From: Malonomonas rubra
GTDB taxonomy: Bacteria; Desulfobacterota; Desulfuromonadia; Desulfuromonadales; Geopsychrobacteraceae
Direction: 5' to 3'
Length of the DNA: 64,000 bases
Assembly (NCBI RefSeq): GCF_003247215.1
Contig: NZ_QKAP01000073.1
Coordinates: 1-64,000, forward strand
The position numbers and the translations under genes are program-made. Of this stretch, positions 15,594-25,301 are shown one piece after another. How positions within the stretch are numbered: the stretch's first letter is position 1; each line of letters begins with the position of its first letter. Under the pieces are notes generated by a model that did not search any database, was not told the DNA's origin, and worked only from the letters and a program-made list of their open reading frames with translations.

Positions 15594-16509
15594 TGAGCAG
15601 AATTTGGGGGGAAAGTTGTTGTTCGGGCATGAGGTGCCTTTTGTCGGCAGTGATATCTCCGAGGTCGAATATTGGCAGATCGGAGAAATTCTTCGCCAGC
15701 AACAGAATTTTAGTCTAAGCGGCTATAAAGATCTTTGCATCAAGAGGCGGATCGCCACGCGAATCAGAACTTTGGGGATGAGCAACCCGGCTGCCTACGT
15801 AACGCATTTGGCCGCAGAAGTGAGCGAGCAGGAACAACTTCTGAAGGCGTTAAGTGTTCATGTATCGCACTTTTTTCGTAATCCCAGTACTTACAAAGTG
15901 CTGGAAAAAAAGATCCTGCCGGAGTTGCTTGAGCAATCCCTCCGGCAACGGAACAAGTTGAGGATCTGGAGTGTTGGTTGCTCCGATGGTGAAGAGCCCT
16001 ATTCAATCGCTCTGTTGGGACAGAAGCTTTCGATCGAAGCAGGATTACTGAAGATTATCGGAACCGACCTGAGTTCGGAGGCCTTGTCGCGGGCCAAGCG
16101 AGGCAGTTACGAGCAGAGTCGTTTGCACGAGGTTCCAGAGAGTCTGTTGCAGAAATATTTTGAACACATAGACAATCGCTATTCCTTGACTGCTAGCATT
16201 CGGAACAGCGTGCAATTTTTCCGGCATGACATTTTGAGTGATCAGCCGTTTTACCGGGCAGACCTGATCCTCTGTCGCAATGTGCTGATCTATTTTTCCC
16301 GAGAACAACAGCAGCGCGTGCTACAGATTCTGACAGCAGCCTTGTCGGCCGGCGGGTATCTGGTTCTCGGACGGGCGGAAAACCTTGTTGCTTCCTGCCG
16401 AGAACTTTTTCAGTGCATCGATCCGGCAGAACGGATCTATCAGCGGCTGGAGGAGGGAGAACAGTTATTGCCGACAGTGGTGGTCGGAAAATCACAGGAT
16501 TTTAGCTAA
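15544..16509 (+). CDS. cheR: Chemotaxis protein methyltransferase CheR
   Basis: This protein of up to 321 residues uses S-adenosylmethionine to methylate receptor glutamates. The CheR N-domain begins near residue 37 (the DLCIKRRIATRIR helix), followed by the SAM-binding GCSDGEEPYSIA and the LILCRNVLIYFS motif. The start is uncertain. ATG 15544 lies 50 bases inside thiL with no ribosome site, whereas TTG 15616/15619 follow GGGGGGA and would still include the whole conserved domain. It is the first gene of the chemotaxis block. No CheB methylesterase is encoded nearby. Confidence 0.9.
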   Translation: MAVSIDVHEVVLTISPDEQNLGGKLLFGHEVPFVGSDISEVEYWQIGEILRQQQNFSLSGYKDLCIKRRIATRIRTLGMSNPAAYVTHLAAEVSEQEQLLKALSVHVSHFFRNPSTYKVLEKKILPELLEQSLRQRNKLRIWSVGCSDGEEPYSIALLGQKLSIEAGLLKIIGTDLSSEALSRAKRGSYEQSRLHEVPESLLQKYFEHIDNRYSLTASIRNSVQFFRHDILSDQPFYRADLILCRNVLIYFSREQQQRVLQILTAALSAGGYLVLGRAENLVASCRELFQCIDPAERIYQRLEEGEQLLPTVVVGKSQDFS

Positions 16510-16576
16510 ACTTAGTAGTATTTGAATAATTAAGCATTTTAAATGAATCAGGCGAACGCCCTGAAGGAGATGAAAA

Positions 16577-17860
16577 ATGCGTGTTGAAATCACCTACAAG
16601 TTTGTCATCGGGTTTATTTTCGTCGTGGCGTCAGTGGTGCTGCTAAATCTGACGGTACCCAGTCTGGCGATACCGGAATGGCTTTATCAGCCGTTGGCGA
16701 TTGGCGGTGCACTGCTGGTTGGCTTGGTGTTCGGTTGGCTCTTTTCCAAGGCGTTTACGGCCAACATCAGCATCCTTACCGAAGGCGCAGAGCGTCTGAG
16801 CAGTGGCGATTTAAGCCGCAAGGTGCGGCTACGGCAGGGACTGTTCAGTGATGAAACAGAAGATCTGTCCAACTCCCTGAATCTGGTGGTTGACAGTTTG
16901 CGCAATCTGGTCGGCCAGATTCGCAACAGTTCGGTCAATGTCAACGAAGCCTCAATTTCCCTGGCGGCAACCGCTGAAGAGATGACTGTCACCTCGCATG
17001 AAGTAGCCGGATCGATCGAACAGATCAGCCGCGGCGCCGAGACCCAGGCGGAAATGGTGGAGCGTGTCTCCAAGGTTACCAAGGAGATGGCCAACGAGAT
17101 CGAACTAATCGCTTCATCGGCGACCAAACTTTCTCAATCGGCTGAAGAGACAACCATGACCGCCCGGCAGGGGGAGAATATGGCGACGACCGCCATTGCC
17201 AGTATGAAACAGGTACTGGAACAGGTCGAAGAGAACAGCCAGTTGATTGTGGCTTTCAGCGAACAGGTGCAAAAGATCGGCACCATTATCGATGTCATCA
17301 CCAACATTGCTCAGAAAACCAACCTCCTTGCGTTAAACGCCACCATCGAGGCGGCCCGTGCCGGGGAATATGGTCACGGTTTTGCCGTGGTTGCCGAGGA
17401 GGTCAGCAAGCTCGCCGACAGCACCGGCGAATCAGCCGCCGAAATAACCCGATTGATCGAGGCGACCCGCGAGCAGAGCCAGAAAGTTCATCTGTCGATG
17501 ACCGAGAGCGTTAAGTCGATCGACTCCGGCCGTGAGGCGGTCGATGTGGCCGGCAATACCTTTAGTGCGATTATCGATAAAGCGGAAACCGCACAGGAAA
17601 AAGCGGCAAAAATTATGGAGTTGACGGCCAACCAACAGCTTGGTTCGAGCGCGATTGTCGAAGCGATCGAAGAGATCGCCCGGGTCACCGAAGATAATGC
17701 GGCCTCTACGGAGCAGGTTTCTGCGGCGACGGAAGAGCAGTCAGCGTCGATGGAGGAGATGACCTTCGCTTCACAGCGGTTGTCGAAGTTGGCCGATGAG
17801 CTGCTGACCTCGGTCAGTCGCTTCAATCTGGGCGCAGATCTGGAAAGCGGCCAGGCATGA
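16577..17860 (+). CDS. Methyl-accepting chemotaxis protein without extracellular sensor domain
   Basis: This 427-residue protein has two hydrophobic helices (about 8-30 and 40-62) separated by only a dozen residues, so there is no periplasmic ligand domain. A HAMP segment (about 60-115) and the long signalling coiled coil follow. The hairpin tip is canonical ([28 protein letters not shown]), with Glu/Gln-rich methylation regions on either side. It probably senses membrane or internal state, or a partner protein. The ribosome site is AAGGAGATG. It overlaps cheW by 4 bases (ATGA). Confidence 0.92.
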   Translation: MRVEITYKFVIGFIFVVASVVLLNLTVPSLAIPEWLYQPLAIGGALLVGLVFGWLFSKAFTANISILTEGAERLSSGDLSRKVRLRQGLFSDETEDLSNSLNLVVDSLRNLVGQIRNSSVNVNEASISLAATAEEMTVTSHEVAGSIEQISRGAETQAEMVERVSKVTKEMANEIELIASSATKLSQSAEETTMTARQGENMATTAIASMKQVLEQVEENSQLIVAFSEQVQKIGTIIDVITNIAQKTNLLALNATIEAARAGEYGHGFAVVAEEVSKLADSTGESAAEITRLIEATREQSQKVHLSMTESVKSIDSGREAVDVAGNTFSAIIDKAETAQEKAAKIMELTANQQLGSSAIVEAIEEIARVTEDNAASTEQVSAATEEQSASMEEMTFASQRLSKLADELLTSVSRFNLGADLESGQA

Positions 17861-18294
17861 GCCAGTTATTGCCGTTCAAGTTGGGGGCAGAGGTTTATGC
17901 CTTGGAACTGATCGATGTGCAAGAGATTGTCGAGCATTGTCAGCTGCACCCAATACCCGGAGTGCCGGAGACGGTGCTGGGGGCAATCGGTTTTCACGGT
18001 CGCATCGTTCCGGCGATCGATCTACCGTTGCTGCTCGGTTTTCCGGCTGGCCTCCGTTCGGAGCGGATGATCGTCCTGACTGATGAACATGGTCCGGTCG
18101 CTTTGGTGGTCGACCAATTACTGCGGATTATTACCCTCGATTTGGTGCACAGCGTCTTGTCGCAGAGCGATTCGGAGAAAGACTGCATCCGAGGCGTGTT
18201 GAATCGCAGTGGGCAGATGATCAGTATGCTTGATCTGGCACAACTACGGTTGCTTTTGCAACAAATCTGTACCGGAAATGGAGATCGAAAATGA
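17857..18294 (+). CDS. cheW: Chemotaxis coupling protein CheW
   Basis: This 145-residue single CheW domain links the receptor to CheA. Typical segments are [46 protein letters not shown] and the late [15 protein letters not shown]. It overlaps both neighbours by 4 bases, so translation with the MCP and CheY genes is coupled. Confidence 0.92.
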   Translation: MSQLLPFKLGAEVYALELIDVQEIVEHCQLHPIPGVPETVLGAIGFHGRIVPAIDLPLLLGFPAGLRSERMIVLTDEHGPVALVVDQLLRIITLDLVHSVLSQSDSEKDCIRGVLNRSGQMISMLDLAQLRLLLQQICTGNGDRK

Positions 18295-18653
18295 AACAGG
18301 TTCTGATCGTCGACGATGCGCTTTTCATGCGGAATTTGCTGCGCGATATTTTTGAAGGGGCCGGTTGGACGGTGGTGGCTGAGGCGGAAGACGGGTTTCA
18401 GGCGGTCGAGCAGTTTCAAGCACTTCAGCCCGATCTGGTGACCATGGATATCGTTATGCCGCGGATGGGGGGCATCGATGCGATGCGAAGAATTTTGCAG
18501 GACTTTCCGGAAGCCAGGATTGTCATGTGCAGCGCTCTGGGGCAGGAGCGCATGGTGATGGAAGCGATTAATGCCGGGGCCATGGATTTTATCGTTAAAC
18601 CGTTTCAGGACCAGCAGGTGCTGGATGTTGTCGCCCGGGTTTGCAACGCTTGA
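18291..18653 (+). CDS. cheY: Response regulator CheY
   Basis: This 120-residue single receiver domain has a complete active site: the VDDALFMRN acid pair, the phospho-acceptor Asp in LVTMDIVMPRMGG, a Ser in MCSALG and the Lys in IVKPF. It is phosphorylated by CheA and carries the signal to the motor or other output. Good ribosome site (GGAGATCGAAA). It contrasts with the receiver-like protein at 1340, which lacks the Asp. Confidence 0.92.
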   Translation: MKQVLIVDDALFMRNLLRDIFEGAGWTVVAEAEDGFQAVEQFQALQPDLVTMDIVMPRMGGIDAMRRILQDFPEARIVMCSALGQERMVMEAINAGAMDFIVKPFQDQQVLDVVARVCNA

Positions 18654-18678
18654 GTTCGCCAATTAATCAGGACCACTG

Positions 18679-20532
18679 ATGGATATTGAAAAATATCGCA
18701 AGATGTTTTTAAGCGAAGCGGCCGAGCATCTGCAGAACATGGCCAAGCAGCTGGTGGCGGTCGAAGCTGACCCGGAGGATGGCGAAGGGATCAACTCCCT
18801 GTTCCGTGAAGCTCACTCGATCAAAGGGATGGCTGCGACAATGGGGTTCGATGCGACGACTCGCCTGGCCCATCATCTGGAAGACCGATTGGCCGAGTTC
18901 CGCGGGAAGGGACAGATCTCGAGCGAGATGATCGATCGGTTGCTGGCCGGAGTTGATCTGTTGGAGGGGCTGCTGGAGGATATCGCACAAGGAGAACAGG
19001 AGCGGGATGTTGATCTCTTTATCCACGGGGAACAGCTGGCGTTGATCGAACTGGAGCCGCTGGATTCGGCTGAGGAGGATGACGCCTGTTGCGATTTGGC
19101 CAGCAATAGGATGCTGATCCGGTTGTTGCTGGATGAATCGGTCGTTGCGCCCGGTCCACGATTGCTGGTGTTGTTGAATAGGGTGGCCGAATTCGGCACT
19201 GTCCTCGAGACGACCCCGAGCGAAGAAAACTTGCTGCAAGGGGAGATCAGCCGGACTCTGCTGGTTCAACTCGAGACCGAGATCCCCCAGCAGGAGATTC
19301 TCAAGCGCTTGGAGTGTTACAGGGAACTGAGCAAAATTGAGTTCCCTGCGGCGGTTCTTGAAGAGGAAACCGCCCGCAATAAACCAGGCAGAGTTTCGGC
19401 GACGAGCACGGTTCGGGTTGATACCGACCTGCTGGATCGGTTTATCAACTTGACCGGAGAATTGATCACCAATCGTTACCAGCTGCAAAGCGCCGCCGGG
19501 GAGAAGGACTGGACAGAACTGAACGAAGGTCTCGGCCAGCTGGCCCGGTTGGTGAAAAGCCTTCACCATCAGGTTCTGCAGGTTCGGATGATGCCGCTGG
19601 AAAGTGTCACCGGCCGCTTGCCGCGCACGGTCCGTGACCTGTGCCGCAGCAGCGGCAAAGAGGTCCGGCTGGAAGTTTTGGGCGCATCGCTTGAGATCGA
19701 TCGATCGATTCTCGAAGCATTGACCGATCCGTTGACCCACATGATCCGTAACGCCATCGACCACGGGATTGCCAAGCAAGGGACTGTGCAGATCAAGGCC
19801 TGGCGCGAGCGGGACCAGATTCTAATCCAGGTCGCCGATGATGGTCGGGGGATTGATCCGGAAATGGTCCGGCAACGGGCACTGGATAGCAACTTGATCA
19901 GCCCGGGCCAGGCGCAAACCATGCGCGATTTCGAAACATACCAATTACTCTGCCTGCCCGGTTTTACAACCAAGGAACAAGTGACCGAAACCTCCGGGCG
20001 CGGGGTCGGCATGGATGTCGTGAAAAGCGTCGTCGAAAAGCTGGGTGGGGTCTTACTGATCGACTCTAACTTGGGGAAGGGCACACGCGTCACCATGAAA
20101 CTGCCGTTGTCGGTGGCGATTATCCGGGTGCTGCTGGTTCTATGTGACGGAAGTCTGCTGGGGATTCCGATTACGCGAATTTTGCAGACGGTTGAGGTGG
20201 AGCCGGGGGAGGTGCAGACCAGCGGAAAGCAGCTGGCGATCTCGTTGCATGGGGAACTGATCCCCTTGTTGTCACTGCGGAAAATCATGCAGCGTCCGAA
20301 GGGTCCAGGGAAAACCATGCTGTCTCTGGTGATCACCGAAGTTTTCGGCCGCAAGGTAGGGCTGGTTGTCGATCGCCTGCAAGGACAACAGGAAGTCTTT
20401 GTACAGAGTTTGCCGAGCCCCTTCGACCAGTTACGCGGCACCGGTGGTGGCGCGATCTTGGGAGATGGCCGCATCATGTTTTTATTCGACCTGCAGTCGA
20501 AGCTGGAAGGGCGACGGGCCAAGGGAGCCTGA
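18679..20532 (+). CDS. cheA: Chemotaxis histidine kinase CheA
   Basis: This 617-residue kinase has the phosphotransfer domain P1 with His46 (REAHSIKGMA), a P2-like CheY-docking region (about 130-230), dimerisation P3 (about 245-310), the ATP-binding P4 domain with N, G1 and G2 boxes (IRNAIDHG, ADDGRGID, GRGVGMDVV) and a CheW-like P5 domain to the C-terminus. All five regions are present. It autophosphorylates under receptor control and passes phosphate to CheY. The ribosome site is weak (AGGACCACTG). It is followed directly by the CheC-like gene. Confidence 0.94.
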   Translation: MDIEKYRKMFLSEAAEHLQNMAKQLVAVEADPEDGEGINSLFREAHSIKGMAATMGFDATTRLAHHLEDRLAEFRGKGQISSEMIDRLLAGVDLLEGLLEDIAQGEQERDVDLFIHGEQLALIELEPLDSAEEDDACCDLASNRMLIRLLLDESVVAPGPRLLVLLNRVAEFGTVLETTPSEENLLQGEISRTLLVQLETEIPQQEILKRLECYRELSKIEFPAAVLEEETARNKPGRVSATSTVRVDTDLLDRFINLTGELITNRYQLQSAAGEKDWTELNEGLGQLARLVKSLHHQVLQVRMMPLESVTGRLPRTVRDLCRSSGKEVRLEVLGASLEIDRSILEALTDPLTHMIRNAIDHGIAKQGTVQIKAWRERDQILIQVADDGRGIDPEMVRQRALDSNLISPGQAQTMRDFETYQLLCLPGFTTKEQVTETSGRGVGMDVVKSVVEKLGGVLLIDSNLGKGTRVTMKLPLSVAIIRVLLVLCDGSLLGIPITRILQTVEVEPGEVQTSGKQLAISLHGELIPLLSLRKIMQRPKGPGKTMLSLVITEVFGRKVGLVVDRLQGQQEVFVQSLPSPFDQLRGTGGGAILGDGRIMFLFDLQSKLEGRRAKGA

Positions 20533-21114
20533 ATGACAAACAATTTGCAGCAAGAAAAACTCTGTCAAATTTCTCAACAGGGGATGCGGCAAGCTGCGCA
20601 AATGCTCTCTCGTTTGCTGCGGCAAAACATCGAAGTTGAGGTCGCGAACGTTTTGCTATCCGACTGTAAGAAGGTTCTCGATGCGGAAGCTGAGCAGCAG
20701 CTGGGGATTTACCTGCAGGTCACGGGAGAGGTTAATGGCGGCATGCTGCTGACTTTCAGCAAAGAGTGTGCGGCTTGGTTGTGCGGGCGCCTGCTTGGGA
20801 CGACGAGCGACAATTTGCTTGTCGAGCCGGCCAGCTCGACATTGCGCGAAGTAGGCAACATTATGGCATCCTCTTTTTTGGCCAGCATTGATGAGCAGCT
20901 GGGACTGCGAGCCTTACCGTCACCGCCGCAGCTGCATTGTGCTCCGCTCAAGGAACTGTTGCAGCGCTGTCAGCTGGCCAGTGGAGAAGACTGCCTGATC
21001 GTGCAGACCCGACTGTTGGGGGAGGCGGGTGCCGACGGCCGCCTGCAGGGAGCGATCTATCTTTTACCGCAGACGGTGGCGCTGGAAAAACTGCGTGAGC
21101 AGATCGATGGCTGA
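20533..21114 (+). CDS. CheC/CheX-family protein with one intact phosphatase motif
   Basis: This 193-residue protein starts at the cheA stop. The second CheC helix motif is present as LREVGNIMASSFLASI (E..N), the residues that attack phospho-CheY in CheC/FliY/CheX. The first helix, normally E..N as well, reads QQGMRQAAQMLSRLL and has lost both, so only one active site remains. It probably dephosphorylates CheY to reset the signal. A deamidase partner CheD is not encoded in the window. Confidence 0.75.
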   Translation: MTNNLQQEKLCQISQQGMRQAAQMLSRLLRQNIEVEVANVLLSDCKKVLDAEAEQQLGIYLQVTGEVNGGMLLTFSKECAAWLCGRLLGTTSDNLLVEPASSTLREVGNIMASSFLASIDEQLGLRALPSPPQLHCAPLKELLQRCQLASGEDCLIVQTRLLGEAGADGRLQGAIYLLPQTVALEKLREQIDG

Positions 21115-21186
21115 AAAGGCCCTACTACCTCCAGGGTAAATTTGGTAAAATTGCATTTTTATATTTGATCAACGTGGAGATTACCT

Positions 21187-21969
21187 ATGTGGGCTCGCTC
21201 TCTTTTTCTGTTACTTTTTGCGCTTCTGTCGACCGTTTCTATGGCCTCGGCACTTGGGCTGAACGATGTCATCAACGCGTTGGAAATTCCTTTTAAGGCG
21301 ACGGCAACCAAAGATCGCGGGACGCCTACGTCCGGGATTTACGATTTTCAGGCCGATTTTTTTCAAGAGTCGCAGATCGATTCGATCGATCGTGTTCAGC
21401 GCGGGCGCGGCGAGGTGAGCTTCAAATTCCAGCGGTTGAACCTTGTTGATGCCCCGCTGGCCATGTTTCGCTGGGAATACCGGGAGCCGACGGACCAGGA
21501 GATCATTTCCGATGGTCGCACCCTGTGGGTTTATCAGCCTGATAACCGCCAAGTGATCGAAAGCGATATCAGTCAGGCAGCAGGCCAGCAAAGCGATAAC
21601 CCAGTGAGCTTTTTGAGCGGTCTCGGCAACTTGTCGCGTGATTTTAACATTCGCTGGGGGGCACCGAACATTGACCGCGAGGGGAACTATGTGCTCGAAC
21701 TGGAACCACGGCGGAATTCCCCGCTGATTCGCACCCTACGGATTGTCGTCGACCGGAATGCCGTTAATGATTATGTCGAAAACAACCGGACCGGAGAATA
21801 TTTTCCGATCCTTGCCACCATGGTCAATGATCCGAACGACAACCGCACCACCATCGAATTTCAAGACATTCGGGTCAATCGGGACCTCTCCGAGAGCTTT
21901 TTCGTTTTCCACCGCCCCGCCGGGGTAGAAGTGGTGCATCCCGAAGAAACCTATCCCGGTTTTCAGTAA
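21187..21969 (+). CDS. lolA: Outer-membrane lipoprotein carrier protein
   Basis: This 260-residue periplasmic chaperone ferries lipoproteins from the inner membrane complex to the outer membrane. The signal peptide ends near residue 22 (MASA). Family segments are GIYDFQADFFQESQI, the GRGEVSFKFQR, FRWEYREPTDQEIISDG and LWVYQPDNRQVI region, and a long C-terminal strand-rich part. It is somewhat longer than the E. coli protein. The ribosome site is GTGGAG. A terminator follows. Confidence 0.85.
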   Translation: MWARSLFLLLFALLSTVSMASALGLNDVINALEIPFKATATKDRGTPTSGIYDFQADFFQESQIDSIDRVQRGRGEVSFKFQRLNLVDAPLAMFRWEYREPTDQEIISDGRTLWVYQPDNRQVIESDISQAAGQQSDNPVSFLSGLGNLSRDFNIRWGAPNIDREGNYVLELEPRRNSPLIRTLRIVVDRNAVNDYVENNRTGEYFPILATMVNDPNDNRTTIEFQDIRVNRDLSESFFVFHRPAGVEVVHPEETYPGFQ

Positions 21970-22003
21970 AACGATTTACGAGCTTTAGCGCAAACGCAGA
22001 TTT

Positions 22004-22037
22004 AACCGCTCCGGAGCTTTCATGCCGGAGCGGTTTT
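22004..22037 (+). terminator. Intrinsic terminator of lolA
   Basis: AACCGCTCCGG / CCGGAGCGGTT forms an 11-bp stem with a 10-base loop, and the run of T at 22034-22037 ends it. Confidence 0.8.
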
Positions 22038-22103
22038 GTGTTATAAGGCTCTGATTCTTTGGGGATTATTGCTCAACAGCTTGTACGATAAGGAGTTTAT
22101 AGT

Positions 22104-22589
22104 ATGCCGAGTTTCGATATCGTTTCCAAGGTCGACCTGCAAGAGGTCGATAATGCTGTCAACCAGGCGATCAAAGAGATCGGGCAACGTTACGATTTCA
22201 AGGGGACCCAGAATGAGCTGGAATTAGATGAAAGCTGCTTAAAAATTGTTGCCGCTGATGATTACAAGCTGCAGGCAATCAAGGATATTCTGATTGCCAA
22301 GTTCGTCCGACGCAACGTTTCTCCCAAGTGCCTTGACTATGGCAAGGAAGAGTCCGCATCCCACGGGCAGGTGCGGGTGCGAGCCGCGATCGTTCAGGGG
22401 ATCAGCAAGGAAAAGGGCAAGGAGATCGTCAAGCTGATCAAGGAAACCAAGCTGAAGGTTCAGGCCCAGATCATGGAGGAGCAGGTGCGGGTTTCGGGCA
22501 AGAAGATCGATGACCTGCAGGAAGTGATGCAAATGCTCAAAGGGAAGGATCTTGGCATCGAATTACAGTTTGAAAATATGAGATCGTAG
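22104..22589 (+). CDS. YajQ-family nucleotide-binding protein
   Basis: This 161-residue protein of the YajQ/UPF0234 family begins [15 protein letters not shown] and has the characteristic [28 protein letters not shown] and [18 protein letters not shown] segments. Two ferredoxin-like folds are expected. Homologues bind cyclic di-GMP or other nucleotides and act as regulators. A strong ribosome site (AAGGAG) precedes ATG 22104. Its 3' end abuts the palindromic element. Confidence 0.92.
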   Translation: MPSFDIVSKVDLQEVDNAVNQAIKEIGQRYDFKGTQNELELDESCLKIVAADDYKLQAIKDILIAKFVRRNVSPKCLDYGKEESASHGQVRVRAAIVQGISKEKGKEIVKLIKETKLKVQAQIMEEQVRVSGKKIDDLQEVMQMLKGKDLGIELQFENMRS

Positions 22590-22708
22590 GGAGTGGCCCT
22601 TTTCCCCAAACTCTGCGTTAAGCGGCGAATCGGCATTGTGCGGCATCCCATGGATGCCTCCGCTGCCGATTCTTGCTTACCTTGACCTTGGGAAAAATTG
22701 CTCACTCC
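22589..22708. repeat. 120-bp imperfect palindromic intergenic element
   Basis: The segment between the YajQ gene and rimO folds on itself at several nested levels. The outer arms are GGGAGTG with CACTCC, and the A/T-rich parts beside them match. GAATCGGCA (22627-22635) pairs exactly with TGCCGATTC (22664-22672). The apex GGCATCC-CAT-GGATGCC (22642-22658) is a perfect hairpin. It could be a structured RNA, a repeat-family element of the REP/MITE kind, or an elaborate terminator. There is no open frame of note. Confidence 0.6.
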
Positions 22709-22754
22709 TCGTTTCCGTTGTTGAAAACCGTTAAAATTAAAATCAGGACGTTCC

Positions 22755-24095
22755 GTGGATAAGTTCAAAGTCGCATTGGTCAGCCTTGGCTGCCCGAAAA
22801 ATCTTGTTGATGCCGAGGTGATGCTTGGTCATCTGCCGCCCGATCGTTATGAGATCATCACCGATGAAAGTCAGGCCGAAATTATCGTCGTCAACACTTG
22901 CTCTTTCATTAACGACGCCAAAGAAGAGTCGGTCGACACCATACTGGAAGTGGCTGACTACAAGCAGGTGGGGAACTGCAAGCTGCTGGTGGTAAGCGGG
23001 TGCCTGCCGCAGCGCTACAAGGAACAGCTGGCCAAGCAGTTGCCGGAAGTCGACCTGTTTATGGGAACCGCTGAGGCGCCGCGGATTGTCGAGTTGATCG
23101 AACGGCAGCTGCAGCTTGATGAGCCGAGTCAGGAGATCGGCATCCCCGATTATCTCTACGACCACGAAACACCGCGGGTCAATTCATCTCCCTTTTATAG
23201 CAGTTACATCAAGATCGCCGACGGTTGTGCCAATCATTGCTCCTATTGCATCATCCCACAACTGCGCGGCACCCTGCGCTCCCGTAGCATCGCGTCGGTG
23301 GTTGAGGAAGCACGCACGCTGGCCACCAAGGGGGTTAAGGAGATCAACCTGATTGCGCAGGATATTACCGCTTACGGCATGGACCGCGCTGATGGGGCAA
23401 CAATCGAATCGCTGCTGAAAGAACTGGTCAAGGTGGATGAGGTTGACTGGATCCGCCTGCTTTATGCTTATCCGGACGGAGTTTCTGACGAGTTGATTGA
23501 GCTGATCGCCAGCCAAGAGAAGATTTGCAACTACCTCGATATCCCGTTGCAGCACATTGACGACCAGATCCTCGCCGAGATGAACCGGCGGGTGGGAGAA
23601 AAAGAGATCCGTGCACTGCTAAATAAACTGCGTGATAAAATACCCGATCTGACGTTGCGCACCTCGTTCATTGTCGGCTTCCCCGGAGAAACCCCGGAAC
23701 AGTTTGACAAGCTGCTGGCGTTTGTCAAAGAGGGGCATTTCGAACGGGTCGGCGTGTTTCGTTATTCGCGGGAAGAGGGGACGGCGGCGGCTAGCCTGCC
23801 GAACCAGGTGCCGGGACAAACCAAGAAAGGGAGGCTCAATCGTTTGATGAAGGCCCAGGCCCGGGTATCCTTCAACAAGAACCGCAGCCTGATCGGGCGG
23901 ACCGAGACGGTGCTGGTGGAAGGTTTCAGCGAAGAGACCGAGCTGTTGCTCAAAGGCCGCAGCGCCCGGCAGGCTCCCGACATCGATGGGCATTTTCTGA
24001 TCACTGCCGGCCAAGCCGACGTCGGTGAGCTGGTACAATTGAAAATTACCGATTCCTCCGAGTACGACCTGATCGGCGAAATCATCGAGGAATAG
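22755..24095 (+). CDS. rimO: Ribosomal protein S12 methylthiotransferase RimO
   Basis: This 446-residue radical-SAM enzyme adds a methylthio group to the conserved Asp of ribosomal protein S12. The N-terminal UPF0004 domain ([31 protein letters not shown]) carries one [4Fe-4S] cluster, the central domain the [15 protein letters not shown] radical-SAM motif, and a C-terminal TRAM domain ends the protein. The Asp/Leu-rich motif pattern fits RimO rather than MiaB. It starts at GTG 22755 after AGGA. Confidence 0.94.
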   Translation: MDKFKVALVSLGCPKNLVDAEVMLGHLPPDRYEIITDESQAEIIVVNTCSFINDAKEESVDTILEVADYKQVGNCKLLVVSGCLPQRYKEQLAKQLPEVDLFMGTAEAPRIVELIERQLQLDEPSQEIGIPDYLYDHETPRVNSSPFYSSYIKIADGCANHCSYCIIPQLRGTLRSRSIASVVEEARTLATKGVKEINLIAQDITAYGMDRADGATIESLLKELVKVDEVDWIRLLYAYPDGVSDELIELIASQEKICNYLDIPLQHIDDQILAEMNRRVGEKEIRALLNKLRDKIPDLTLRTSFIVGFPGETPEQFDKLLAFVKEGHFERVGVFRYSREEGTAAASLPNQVPGQTKKGRLNRLMKAQARVSFNKNRSLIGRTETVLVEGFSEETELLLKGRSARQAPDIDGHFLITAGQADVGELVQLKITDSSEYDLIGEIIEE

Positions 24096-24098
24096 CCG

Positions 24099-24285
24099 AT
24101 GTTCGTTCGCCGCTGGGTCGCGCTGCTGTTACTGCTGATTGGCGGAGAAAAGCTGTGAGTTGCTGGCGACCTACCTGCTCAGCAAAGGGGTGGCACTGGG
24201 AAAACTGGATTTCTATCCGCACGCTGCCGAGGGGCAGCCGTTGTTTTTCACCTTATCGGAGTCGCTTGGGGCGGCGCGAGAATAA
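24099..24285 (+). pseudogene. Small frame-broken remnant
   Basis: ATG 24099 opens a hydrophobic start (MFVRRWVALLLLLIGG) that stops at TGA 24156. A second frame, open from 24139 to TAA 24285, continues with ELLATYLLSKGVALGKLDFY. Joined by one frameshift they would make about 62 residues with a signal-like N-terminus. I do not recognise a family, and the reading as a broken gene rather than two chance ORFs is tentative. Confidence 0.3.
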
Positions 24286-24298
24286 CGGGAGAGAGTAG

Positions 24299-25294
24299 AT
24301 GAAGATAGTCCTGCCTGTTGCTGGAAAAGGGACGCGCTTGCGTCCGCACACCCACACCAAGGCCAAGTCGTTGGTCCATGTCGCCGGTAAGACGGTGTTG
24401 GAGCATATCATCGAGCGGTTGATGGTTGTCGATGTTGAGGAGTTTATCTTTATCACCGATGAGAATGGTCAGCAGGTGGAGGATTTCATGCAACGGAAAT
24501 TCCCCGACCTCAAGTGTTCGTACCTAGTGCAGAAGGAGCGGCTCGGGCCGGCACATGCGGTGGCTTTAGCGGCACCGCAGGTGAAAGCGGGGGATAACTT
24601 GCTGGTGGTCTTTAACGACACCATTTTTGTTACCGATCTGGGCAAAATCCCACAACTCTGTGAGGATGCCGACGGGCTGATTTATTCGAAAGAGGTGGAG
24701 GACTACCAGCGCTTCGGGGTCAACGTGATGCGCGACGGTTATATCGTCGATATGGTCGAAAAGCCGGATACGCCGATTTCCCGGCTGGCTCAGGTCGGCC
24801 TCTATTATCTGAAAGATGGCGCCGGCTTCCTGCGTTCCATTGAACAGACCATCGAAGCTGGAGAAAAAGTCAAAGGCGAGTATTATCTGCCGTCGGTGTT
24901 TATGCGCATGATCGGTGAGGGAGCTAAGTTCAAGGCCCCGGAAATAGATGCCTGGCTCGATTGCGGCAAGCCGGAAACCCTGCTCGAAACGAACCGCTTC
25001 TTGCTCAAAGGGCGCCACCATATCCACGGCGAAGTGATCGATTGCGTGATGATCGAGCCGGTGCATATCGAGCGGGGCGCGATCATCAAGAACTCGATAA
25101 TCGGCCCGAATGTATCGGTCGCTGCCGGCACCCGGATCGAAAACAGCGTGATCCGCAATTCGATTATCAATGCCGAAAACCATGTGAGTAACCTGATCCT
25201 CGACCACTCGCTGCTCGGCGATTCGGTGACCTTGGTCGGTTCGCCAAGACGGATGAATATCGGCGACCACTCTTTAATCGAAATGGACCAGTAG
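24299..25294 (+). CDS. Sugar-phosphate nucleotidyltransferase with left-handed beta-helix tail
   Basis: This 331-residue protein has an N-terminal NTP-transferase domain with LPVAGKGTRLRPHT, and a later VEKP segment and WLDCGKPETLL pattern typical of long-form glucose-1-phosphate thymidylyltransferases. The C-terminal 90 residues are hexapeptide repeats (ERGAIIKNSIIGPNVSV and on). It should make an NDP-sugar from a sugar 1-phosphate for surface polysaccharide; the actual sugar and nucleotide are not determinable here. The GKP of the motif reads GKT. Ribosome site GGGAGAGAG. Confidence 0.85.
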   Translation: MKIVLPVAGKGTRLRPHTHTKAKSLVHVAGKTVLEHIIERLMVVDVEEFIFITDENGQQVEDFMQRKFPDLKCSYLVQKERLGPAHAVALAAPQVKAGDNLLVVFNDTIFVTDLGKIPQLCEDADGLIYSKEVEDYQRFGVNVMRDGYIVDMVEKPDTPISRLAQVGLYYLKDGAGFLRSIEQTIEAGEKVKGEYYLPSVFMRMIGEGAKFKAPEIDAWLDCGKPETLLETNRFLLKGRHHIHGEVIDCVMIEPVHIERGAIIKNSIIGPNVSVAAGTRIENSVIRNSIINAENHVSNLILDHSLLGDSVTLVGSPRRMNIGDHSLIEMDQ

Positions 25295-25301
25295 TCGCTT
25301 T

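Noticed and set aside
18709-19779. 356-residue ORF on the minus strand
   Set aside because: Antisense shadow of cheA; residue composition (Gln/His-rich) mirrors the sense codons.
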